A stretch of DNA of 33,676 bases from Clostridia bacterium (GTDB lineage Bacteria; Bacillota; Clostridia; Oscillospirales; Acutalibacteraceae). Within the stretch, counting starts at the first letter, position 1. Each line of letters begins with the position of its first letter. The stretch spans positions 1 through 33,676 of the forward strand of contig JAGAPN010000041.1 of assembly GCA_017623235.1 (NCBI GenBank), in the 5' to 3' direction. Made by a program: the position numbers and the translations under genes. A model generated the notes under the pieces. It had not been told where the DNA came from, made no database searches, and saw nothing but the letters and a program-made list of their open reading frames with translations. Positions 7,689 to 15,458 of the stretch are shown in pieces.

Positions 7689-9702
7689 GATAATTCACCT
7701 CTTTTATAACCGAAATGACCATACTTACAAGCTGGTCGCAGAACATATAAACCAATGATACTGCCAATACCACCACTGCCATAAGGAAGACGGTAATAAG
7801 CAGATTTGCGATTGCGGGACCGGTTTCGAAGGCGTGAATTTCACGGGTGGCAATAAAGAGATATGCCACAACCCAGAAGAGCATAGCCGTAAGTGCCAGC
7901 TGAAGCAGGCGCAGCTCGTTACCGGTGATAATGTGAGAAATAAGAATGATAAAGGGCATTGTTACCGCAAAGGGTGACAGAACGTAGGGTGTTGCCACCA
8001 GAACGTCACGGAAGCGGGCCTCGCCCTCCCCTACCGAGCTTACCAGGTAGTTACTGCCTACAAACAGTGCAACAGGTACCCAGAAGAGCATTGAAAGGAG
8101 AAGAATTGAGGTTTCCTGGGCGGTATTGCCTATAAGGGCAAAGCCCGAAGCCATAAAGTAACCTATAAAGAGCAGATATTCAATCACGTAAAGCACAAGG
8201 GCCGTGGGAATATGGCCCTTACCCTCACGACGGATTGCATAAAAACCGTCGATGGGGTGACGAATCACCTTGAATATCAGCAGGAAGTCGTCCTTCCAGA
8301 TGGAGGGCTTCTTAGGTTTGTTAGAGGGCTTATGGAATTTCTTATAAAGTATGCGGGCAATTATAAGCAGTATAATACCGCCTATGGCGTAGGGCACCAG
8401 GATACCTATTTGGTCGTTACGAATCTGCCAATAGGCCTCTGAATAGCCTTCCTTATTACCTGCCAGCTTATAGTGTGCCACAGCCAGCTCATATTCCTGC
8501 TCCTCGAAGAGGCACTGGGCAAGGCTGTTTTCTACGTAGTAGCCTGCGCCACCCACGGCAGCAATATGACGCCAAAGCTGAGCGCTTTCCTCGTATTTAC
8601 CGAGGTTATAAAGGCTTATAGCCTCGTGATAGGTTTCGGCGTAGTCTGTGGGGCGCATAATATGCACAAGGCCTCTCTCGCCGTCCAGCACGTAAAGGCG
8701 GCCCTCGTCATCACAGGTGATGGCCGAAACGGTGGTAAACACGCCGTTTCTCTCGGCGGCTATAGCACGGCCGCCAAAGGTGAAGAGCAGCTCTCCGTTT
8801 ACGTCATACTCAAAGAGCAGACCTGTAGAGGTCGCAGCATATATACGGTTTTCGGGGCCAACGCAAACGTCGATGAAATCGGGCTCGTCAGCCATTGTAT
8901 TGGGAAGCAGGTTGTGACCTGCCACGTCGTGCTTTTTAAGGGCGTTACCCTCGGCCGACTGGGTTACGGTATACATCATACCCTTATTATCCATAGCAAC
9001 GCTTTTAAAGGAATAAGGTATACGATTGGTAAGCTGGGCCTTCATCTCTTCGGTGAAGAAGAAGTCAACCACGTAATCCCAAAGGGTAATGGGGTTATTG
9101 TTGTATCCGAAATAGCCCAGGAACTCACCCTGGTGGTCCAGCTGAACAATACCGTCGAAGGAACCCTCGGAAACTATGTAGATAGTGCCTGCGGCATTTA
9201 CTACCACCTTGGAGGGACGGTAGATAGCATCGCTACCAAAGGTAACGGTGGTAGGACGGCCGAGGCGCTTGGTAATATTTCCGTCAGCGTCAAAGATAAA
9301 CATTTCACCGGCTTCACTGTCGGCAACGTAAAGGCTGCCGTCTTCATTTACAAACAGGCCGGAGGGAGCCTTAAGCTCACCCTTTCCCCACTCTGTATAG
9401 GAGCCGTCCTCAAGATTATAGAGAATCACACGGCCGCCTCCTGTATCGGCCACGTAAAGGATACCGTCCTTAACGATAATATCCTGGGCCTGAGTGAGGG
9501 TAATCTCCTGCATAATTACGTTACTTACCTGGTAGGCGTCCTGAGTACGTATCCAGTCACCTGTTACCGAAGGAGTGTAGGTATAGGCAGAAGCGCTTTC
9601 GGCTGAAACGGGAGCCGCCAGGGATACCAGCAGCAGTACAGCCAGCACAGGCAATATCAGCTTGCGCACAAGCCTTGAGCGCATAATGCTGAAGTGTTTC
9701 AT
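7672..9702 (-). CDS. NHL-repeat/TPR-like extracellular sensor fused to a Yip1-family membrane domain
   Basis: The 676-residue protein has an N-terminal signal peptide (about 11-35, ending PVSAES). Residues 60-350 hold NHL/beta-propeller repeats with recurring xLYVADxxxG and GxIYxVS strands. Residues 355-425 form a short TPR-like helical stretch (YNLGKYEESAQLW, then QEYELAVAHYKLAG). A membrane segment follows at 432-453, then a basic linker, and a region at 470-676 with about five membrane helices that resembles Yip1 domains (DGFYAIRREGKG at the start). The propeller should face outward. Such proteins occur beside DUF5696 proteins and sugar permeases; the role, perhaps substrate presentation or transporter assembly, is unknown. 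AAAGGAGT lies six bases before the ATG. Confidence 0.8.
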   Translation of the reverse strand: MKHFSIMRSRLVRKLILPVLAVLLLVSLAAPVSAESASAYTYTPSVTGDWIRTQDAYQVSNVIMQEITLTQAQDIIVKDGILYVADTGGGRVILYNLEDGSYTEWGKGELKAPSGLFVNEDGSLYVADSEAGEMFIFDADGNITKRLGRPTTVTFGSDAIYRPSKVVVNAAGTIYIVSEGSFDGIVQLDHQGEFLGYFGYNNNPITLWDYVVDFFFTEEMKAQLTNRIPYSFKSVAMDNKGMMYTVTQSAEGNALKKHDVAGHNLLPNTMADEPDFIDVCVGPENRIYAATSTGLLFEYDVNGELLFTFGGRAIAAERNGVFTTVSAITCDDEGRLYVLDGERGLVHIMRPTDYAETYHEAISLYNLGKYEESAQLWRHIAAVGGAGYYVENSLAQCLFEEQEYELAVAHYKLAGNKEGYSEAYWQIRNDQIGILVPYAIGGIILLIIARILYKKFHKPSNKPKKPSIWKDDFLLIFKVIRHPIDGFYAIRREGKGHIPTALVLYVIEYLLFIGYFMASGFALIGNTAQETSILLLSMLFWVPVALFVGSNYLVSSVGEGEARFRDVLVATPYVLSPFAVTMPFIILISHIITGNELRLLQLALTAMLFWVVAYLFIATREIHAFETGPAIANLLITVFLMAVVVLAVSLVYMFCDQLVSMVISVIKEVNYRVFLS

Positions 9703-9720
9703 ACATTTACTCCTTTCGGT

Positions 9721-10593
9721 TTACTTAATTCCTGAATGGGCCATGGTACTCATAACCCTGGACTGCATTATAACAAAGAGAATAACATTAGGCATAAACA
9801 TAAGCAATGCCGCGGCCGCCGACATACCTACACCTGCAACGCCGTTACCCGAAACCGAAAGGCTGTTCATATAGAAGGCGAAGGTTTTAAGGGACTCGGT
9901 GCTGATAAACAGGTTGGAGGCCTCCATACTGTTCCAGGAATTCTGGAAAAGCAGGATAGCGGTGGTGGCAAGGGCCGATTTTACCAGAGGCATAATGATT
10001 TTAAAGAGAATCTGGTAATCGTTGGCGCCGTCTATGGTGGCCGACTCGATGAGGGCGTCGGGCAGCTGATCAACGAATTGCTTCAGCAGGAAGACTGTAA
10101 CCGGCACCGCCAGCATAGGAATTATGTTTGCAAAGAAGGAGTCAAGCAGACCAACCTCCTTAACGATGAGGTAACGGGGTATGCTGACCGCCGTAGCCAC
10201 AAACATCATAGAAAGATTGTTAAGCTTGAATATAAGATCACGGCCACGGAAGCGCTTCTTTGAAAGCACGTATGCCGAGGCAGTTGCAATAAACATACCA
10301 AGGAATACTACCGATACGGTGGAAACTATACTGTTGAAGAGGTACATCGACAGGGGGAACACCGTATTTTCCGAAGCCTCAAAAAGCTTACGGAAGTTGT
10401 CCCAGGTGGGGCGCTCGGTAATAAACTGCGGGGGGTATGCAAAAAGCTCACCTATAGGCTTGAAGGCGGTGAAAACGATATACATTATAGGTAATATCGC
10501 CAACGCCAGCATAGGCAGCAGCATTAAATAAACAGGAATCTGTCCGCGGTCGAAGCGAAGCTTTTTAACCCTGATTTTATGCTTCTTGGTCAA
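9721..10593 (-). CDS. Carbohydrate ABC transporter permease, MalG type (first pair)
   Basis: The 290-residue protein has six membrane segments and the ATPase-contact loop IESATIDGANDYQILFKI at about 182-199, with Ser-Ala replacing the usual Ala-Ala of the EAA motif. Size and order fit a MalG-like CUT1 permease. The start is TTG (LTKKHK read as Met), with AAGGTGA six bases upstream; no ATG fits better. It follows its MalF-like partner by about 33 bases and precedes the NHL/Yip1 gene by 18 bases. Together with the solute-binding protein gene upstream this forms a complete binding-protein-dependent importer apart from the ATPase. Confidence 0.88.
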   Translation of the reverse strand: MTKKHKIRVKKLRFDRGQIPVYLMLLPMLALAILPIMYIVFTAFKPIGELFAYPPQFITERPTWDNFRKLFEASENTVFPLSMYLFNSIVSTVSVVFLGMFIATASAYVLSKKRFRGRDLIFKLNNLSMMFVATAVSIPRYLIVKEVGLLDSFFANIIPMLAVPVTVFLLKQFVDQLPDALIESATIDGANDYQILFKIIMPLVKSALATTAILLFQNSWNSMEASNLFISTESLKTFAFYMNSLSVSGNGVAGVGMSAAAALLMFMPNVILFVIMQSRVMSTMAHSGIK

Positions 10594-10626
10594 AGGAAAT
10601 CACCTTACTTTTCTTGAATTTGAATT

Positions 10627-11547
10627 TTAATCGTCGCCGAACATCTTATAGGCCAGCTGGCTTGCACCGTAAATAATTACGAGAAGCACAACCGACAATG
10701 CGGCGGCATAACCCATTTCATAGCGGATAAAGCCAAAGTCATCAACGTGGTTAACTATCAGGGAGCCTGCATAGTTAGGCGTGGGGTTGGAGCCCGAAAG
10801 CTGTACACCCAGACCTGCCGAGTTGAAGGTGTTAACAATGGCCATACCCGCACCGAAAAGCATCTGCGGACGAATGGAAGGTACTGTTACGTAAATTGCC
10901 TCCTGTACGCGGTTTTTTACACCGTCGAGGCGGGCGGCCTCATAAAGCTCGGGGTTAACGTTAAGAATACCCGAAAGCATAGAAAGGAAGCCGATACCAA
11001 GGCTTGACCAGAGAGCAACGAGAATCATAATAGGCATAAGTGTGTCGGCGTTCTGGAGCCAGGTAATGGGTGTCTGGATAAGACCCAGACGAAGAAGAAT
11101 ACTGTTAAGATAGCCTGTACGGTCACCCGAGAAAAGCACCGCCCACACGGTGGATACCGTAACACCCGCCGTCATAGAGGGGATGTAAAGGGTAACCGCC
11201 AGAATGGTACGGGGTACCTTGGAGAGCAGGGACAGAAGCCAGGCCATTGCGAAGGCCAGGATATATCCTCCGGGGCCTACAATAACGGCATAAAGCACGG
11301 TATTGGGCAGTATCTTCTGCATAAAAATGGAATCCTGGGAGAAGATTCGTATGTAGTTGTCGAAGAATACTATGCTGGGGGTTTCCACGGCGTTAAAGTC
11401 GGTAAAGGAAAGGCCAATAGCAAAGATTATCGGCAAAATTATAAACACTAAAAACAGCACAAGGAAAGGAGCAATGAGTACAATATGTGAGTACTTTATA
11501 AAAGGATTCTCAAACCTGCGCTTATTTAATGTATTAACGGCGCTCAT
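10627..11547 (-). CDS. Carbohydrate ABC transporter permease, MalF/UgpA type (first pair)
   Basis: The protein has six hydrophobic segments, starting with VLIAPFLVLFLVFIILPIIF, and the permease loop YEAARLDGVKNRVQEAIYVTVP near residues 202-223. It is the MalF-like partner of the next gene. Two in-frame ATGs are possible, at 11553 and 11547. I chose the second (MSAVNTL, 306 residues) because AAAGGAG then sits nine bases upstream, against only three bases for the first. It begins about 18 bases after the end of the solute-binding protein gene, so the two are cotranscribed. Confidence 0.88.
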   Translation of the reverse strand: MSAVNTLNKRRFENPFIKYSHIVLIAPFLVLFLVFIILPIIFAIGLSFTDFNAVETPSIVFFDNYIRIFSQDSIFMQKILPNTVLYAVIVGPGGYILAFAMAWLLSLLSKVPRTILAVTLYIPSMTAGVTVSTVWAVLFSGDRTGYLNSILLRLGLIQTPITWLQNADTLMPIMILVALWSSLGIGFLSMLSGILNVNPELYEAARLDGVKNRVQEAIYVTVPSIRPQMLFGAGMAIVNTFNSAGLGVQLSGSNPTPNYAGSLIVNHVDDFGFIRYEMGYAAALSVVLLVIIYGASQLAYKMFGDD

Positions 11548-11556
11548 AATCATTAT

Positions 11557-11563
11557 CTCCTTT
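11557..11563 (-). promoter_or_regulatory. Ribosome binding site deciding the permease start
   Basis: AAAGGAG on the minus strand lies nine bases before the ATG at 11547 but only three before the in-frame ATG at 11553. The spacing favours the shorter protein. Confidence 0.6.
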
Positions 11564-11565
11564 CT

Positions 11566-14475
11566 TTATTTTTTATCGGCAAGCAGTTCCTCAAGGGACT
11601 GCATATTATAGGACTTGACCTTATTAAACTTCTCGTCCATAAAGCCGAATTCACGAAGCTTGATATTAAGCTCAAGCTGAACGTCTACCGCCGCATCGTT
11701 AAGGGCGTTTCTGACAGGAACGTGCTCGTTAACCACGTCGTACCAGGCGTTACTGAGAGAACGCTCAAGCATATAGGTAGCGGGGGTATTTCTTACGTTC
11801 TGTGTGTTATTTCTCTGCTGAAGCACCGTATCACGGTGGTCAGAGGGAATAGCCAGGTTTTCAAAAGCGTTGTTGTTAGCGCTGTTCCAGACGAATTCAG
11901 AGCCGAACTTGGCCTGGAGGGTCTGCGAAAACTCAGTCTGGGCATCATCCGACATCCACCACTTAATGAAATCCCAGGCGGCTTCCTTCTTGGTGCTGCT
12001 GCTGAGAATAATGGCAGAACGGTCGGTGGTATTCATCTGATTATAAACGGTGCCATCCTCTCCCTCAAAGCCGGGAACTGCGGCAATAGACCACTGGTCG
12101 GCTATTTCGGGGGCGGCATAAAGCATCTGAACGTAGTTTTCAAAGCTACCGATACCCAAGGGGGTAACACCGTAGCGGAAATTGTTATAGAAGCTGGGTA
12201 TGTTGTTCTGCAGGCCGTAAAGCAGGTAAAGGTCGGTAAGGCTCTGGAAAGAGGAAATACCTATTTCGCTGTTGAAGTTAATGCTCATACCGTCCTCGCT
12301 CCAGAGGGCGTAAAGAGGATTCTTTCCTGCGGCAGAGCAGGCCTGATAGAAGAAGGGTGACATATTACCCAGGGTTTTGGTACCGGTCTGCGCCGAGAGC
12401 GGCAGATAGAAGTTCATACCGTTACGGCGGAGGGTAGGCATAAGCTCGGCCACGTCGTCCCAGGTGCGGGGTAGCTCAATTCCCAGGCGGTCGAGAATAT
12501 CCTTACGGTACATAAGGGTATAAACCTGCTGGGTTTCGGGAATGGCGTATACCTTGCCGTCGTAAATATAAGCCTCAAAGGCGTTGGAATCAAATTTATC
12601 GGTTATAAATTCCTCAAAATCAGCAAAATCGGAAAGGGGTGTTGCCGCACTTCGAAGACCCAGCTGATAGGGTCGGTCGCCCGTAACGCTGAGGGCTACG
12701 TCGGGACAGGTGTTGGAGGCGTTGGCCAGCAGCAGCTTGCCCTCATCAGGCATAATTGAGAAATTAACCGTCCAGGTATGACCGTTTGCATCGGTATAAC
12801 CGGGATAACGGGAGTCGGCCAGCATCTGAATGGTTTCAACGTAGGGCACCGAACGGTTTACCCATACGTTAATGGCGTCATCCCTTACGTCCGATGCGCT
12901 GTAGTTGGCATTACGGGAAACAAGGGAGAAGAAGAAACGCTTAACCGAGTTTGCAATATTAAGGAAGAAATTACCGTTGGCGTTGGGCAGCTTGGCATCA
13001 TCTGCGGTAAGGTAGATGTTGTCAAGGTTAAGACCCTGGGCCTTCCAGCCGTTAATAAGCTCGGCCAGTAGGTTGGTGGCAGAGCCTGAGCCTATATGAA
13101 TTTCCTCGGTACGGGTAGGAAGCTTTTCGGGCTTCTTAAGAATTTCCTTAATCATACTGGAGGCCAGCTGGAGATTAAGGCTGGAGGCAGGAACCTCACC
13201 GTAGGCCTCTTCAAGCTCATCATAAAGCTCATCAAGGCGGGAATAAATGGATTCCAGAGTTTTGGTAACACCGGGGAGATAGGTTTCGATTTCCCAGCTA
13301 CGAGTCTGGTCGGCATCGGAGCCTGCTATCTGCTGGAGGCTGAGACCTATATCCTGCAGGGTTTCCATAAGACCCTGAACCTCGTTAATGAAGGTGGCCA
13401 TTTTGGGCACCTCAACGTACATACCTAAGGTGTGCTGACCCTTTGTAAGGTAAACCTTGCCGTCCACCTGCTTGTAAGCGTATCTGTTACCGGTATAGGC
13501 AAAGGGAACGCTGCGAAGCTCTTCATAAGGGATAACACCGTCTATTTCAATACTGCGGCAGGAATCCTGGCCTTCCTTGGAGGCCTGGGAATAGTGGAAG
13601 GTTAGATTATACCAGCCATCCTCGGGTACGGTGAAATTCCACACAACACGCTGGCCTATGGAGTTCCAGGCGTTGCCGTCAACGGTGGCAAGCCACTTAT
13701 AGTAGGGATTATAGGGGGTAACCGAAGCATTAGCGCCGGCCTTATTACGGATAAATGAGTCGGACTTTACAGCGTAATCCTCACCCTCGATTATAATGGT
13801 ATCGCCCTCATAATCGCTGCCGGAATGGGCCGCCTTATACTCCTCAAAGGGTAGGAGGTCGTCATATTTTACGACCTTGACCCCTTTAAGGGTTACACCA
13901 ATATCGTTGCTGAGCAGCTTCAGTCTCTGCTGACCGCCTGCAAACTTAAATATAACGGGGGCCGCATCTACCGAGGTGAAATCACGGACGTAGTCGGTAA
14001 TATCAACGTCCAGCACGGTCTGGGAGGGTGTAACCTCGTTGCCGTAGCGGTCAAGATTATACTCCTTGCTGACATCCTGCCAAATGCTGTAAACGCTGGT
14101 TCTGGCTTCCTGGTCTTCCTCGCCGAAAAGGGTTACGGTAACGGTACTGTCCAGCATAACCTTCTCGGTGGGACGGTAGGTAAGAACAATTGCATATTCC
14201 CCTTTAGAAGGAACATCCACGGTAAGTTCTATGCTTTCTTCAGGCATCAGCGTAGTGTTTTCGGGCACTAACGCTTCAGCCACAACATTACTTTCGGGTA
14301 TGGTAAGCCACCCCTTAAAGGAGGTGTCGGCATCGGCCCTGACAGGACGCTCAACATCCAGCTCGGCAGGAGAAGCGGCCATAGCAGGAGTAATACCTAC
14401 GACAAGCAGCATCACAAAGGCTACCGTTACCGCAACCAGCCTCCTTAATGCCCAAATTTTGGTTTTAGGTTTCAT
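11566..14475 (-). CDS. Giant solute-binding protein fused to CBM-like domains
   Basis: The 969-residue protein has a signal peptide ending AMAAS near 34 and no lipobox cysteine. Residues 40-205 form a strand-rich domain. Residues 228-356 look like a CBM6/35-type domain: IEGEDYAVKSD, VPEDGWYNLTFHY and LTKGQHTLGMYV. Residues 360-450 are helical, possibly coiled. Residues about 535-930 resemble family 1 extracellular solute-binding proteins, with INVWVNR, IPETQQVYTLMYRKDILD and later KEAAWDFIKWWMS. Normal family members are about 400-550 residues. It lies directly upstream of a MalF/MalG permease pair, so it most likely captures an oligosaccharide for import. How it stays on the cell without a lipid anchor is unclear: an uncleaved signal helix, binding to a partner, or release are all possible. 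AAGGAGA lies seven bases before the ATG. Confidence 0.85.
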   Translation of the reverse strand: MKPKTKIWALRRLVAVTVAFVMLLVVGITPAMAASPAELDVERPVRADADTSFKGWLTIPESNVVAEALVPENTTLMPEESIELTVDVPSKGEYAIVLTYRPTEKVMLDSTVTVTLFGEEDQEARTSVYSIWQDVSKEYNLDRYGNEVTPSQTVLDVDITDYVRDFTSVDAAPVIFKFAGGQQRLKLLSNDIGVTLKGVKVVKYDDLLPFEEYKAAHSGSDYEGDTIIIEGEDYAVKSDSFIRNKAGANASVTPYNPYYKWLATVDGNAWNSIGQRVVWNFTVPEDGWYNLTFHYSQASKEGQDSCRSIEIDGVIPYEELRSVPFAYTGNRYAYKQVDGKVYLTKGQHTLGMYVEVPKMATFINEVQGLMETLQDIGLSLQQIAGSDADQTRSWEIETYLPGVTKTLESIYSRLDELYDELEEAYGEVPASSLNLQLASSMIKEILKKPEKLPTRTEEIHIGSGSATNLLAELINGWKAQGLNLDNIYLTADDAKLPNANGNFFLNIANSVKRFFFSLVSRNANYSASDVRDDAINVWVNRSVPYVETIQMLADSRYPGYTDANGHTWTVNFSIMPDEGKLLLANASNTCPDVALSVTGDRPYQLGLRSAATPLSDFADFEEFITDKFDSNAFEAYIYDGKVYAIPETQQVYTLMYRKDILDRLGIELPRTWDDVAELMPTLRRNGMNFYLPLSAQTGTKTLGNMSPFFYQACSAAGKNPLYALWSEDGMSINFNSEIGISSFQSLTDLYLLYGLQNNIPSFYNNFRYGVTPLGIGSFENYVQMLYAAPEIADQWSIAAVPGFEGEDGTVYNQMNTTDRSAIILSSSTKKEAAWDFIKWWMSDDAQTEFSQTLQAKFGSEFVWNSANNNAFENLAIPSDHRDTVLQQRNNTQNVRNTPATYMLERSLSNAWYDVVNEHVPVRNALNDAAVDVQLELNIKLREFGFMDEKFNKVKSYNMQSLEELLADKK

Positions 14476-14500
14476 TTAAAACTCTCCTTCAGGATTTATG

Positions 14501-15385
14501 TCAGGTCATTTTTACAGGGTCTATACGGTCGTTGAAGACGGCAAGCTTATCAATACAAAGCTCACGGTCATGTCCTATTCCCCTATCGGACTGCTTCCTG
14601 TGATAGACAATCAAATATTCATCGCTATCGGGAACTTGAATAAAGCCGTTATGTCCTGGAGATACGGCCACCTCGGGGTCAGACTCCAGAATTTTGCCGC
14701 AATTTTTAAAGGGGCCCTCGGGACTGTCGGCAATACCGTAATTTACGTGGTAATCATTACGGATCCAGTTGCCTGCAGACCACATAAAGAAATACTTATC
14801 CCCTCTTTTAAGCATACAGGGGCCTTCAACGTAGTCGTCGGGGGTAATTTCACGGCGAAGCTCACCGTTTGCCAGGGGAGCAATACCCGTCATATCGTCG
14901 TTCATAAGGGTTAAGATGCAGTGTCCCCAGCCGCCGTAATAGAGGTAAATTTTACCGTCATCATCCCGAAAAAGATGAGCGTCAATAGGCTGTGCGCCTC
15001 TAAAGATATCGGGCACGAGGGGTCTGCCAAGATAGCCCTTAAAGGGGCCGGCAGGGTTATCTGCCACGGCAATTTCAAGTCCGCCGGGTTCGGTATCCTT
15101 ATGTATATCGTTAGAGGCAAATATAAGATAATATTTACCGTTTTTTTCAATTATAGTAGGTGCCCATACAGCACCCCAAATCCAAGGAAAATCAGACATA
15201 TCTATAATATTTTCGTGTTTTTCCCAGTTTATAAGGTCGACGGAGGAAAAGGCGGTAAGGTTATGCTGATCCTCAAAGGGCTTTGAATGGGTAACGTATA
15301 CCCAATATTTACCCTCGTAAAATCTTGCTTCGGGGTCAGCGTAGTATCCGTCAGTTATAGGATTTTTTCCTAACTTTAAAGACAT
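14501..15385 (-). CDS. Cytosolic GH43-like glycosidase
   Basis: The 294-residue protein has no signal peptide and shows the five-bladed propeller motifs of family GH43: ADPE with Asp17 (general base position), PIDAHLF with Asp135 (pKa modulator position) and VEGPCML with Glu187 (general acid position). The length matches a single catalytic domain without a C-terminal sandwich. GH43 and related enzymes act as arabinofuranosidases, beta-xylosidases, arabinanases or beta-1,3-galactosidases; the exact activity cannot be read here. Its intracellular position between the surface proteins and the importer suggests that it trims imported oligosaccharides. AAAGGA lies 11 bases before the ATG. The upstream gap holds a hairpin. 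Confidence 0.88.
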   Translation of the reverse strand: MSLKLGKNPITDGYYADPEARFYEGKYWVYVTHSKPFEDQHNLTAFSSVDLINWEKHENIIDMSDFPWIWGAVWAPTIIEKNGKYYLIFASNDIHKDTEPGGLEIAVADNPAGPFKGYLGRPLVPDIFRGAQPIDAHLFRDDDGKIYLYYGGWGHCILTLMNDDMTGIAPLANGELRREITPDDYVEGPCMLKRGDKYFFMWSAGNWIRNDYHVNYGIADSPEGPFKNCGKILESDPEVAVSPGHNGFIQVPDSDEYLIVYHRKQSDRGIGHDRELCIDKLAVFNDRIDPVKMT

Positions 15386-15428
15386 AATTTATCAGGTCCT
15401 TTAAATTTTAGAGTGAATTTGCTGTGTT

Positions 15429-15450
15429 GGGAGGGCCAAATGACCCTCCC
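15429..15450 (-). repeat. Intercistronic hairpin after the anchored CBM-array gene
   Basis: GGGAGGG (15429-15435) pairs with CCCTCCC (15444-15450) around an eight-base loop. It lies nine bases after the stop codon of the 1687-residue protein gene. On the coding (minus) strand no U-run follows, so it is more likely an RNA-processing, stabilising or attenuating structure than a strong intrinsic terminator. Confidence 0.6.
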
Positions 15451-15458
15451 TTTATTAT

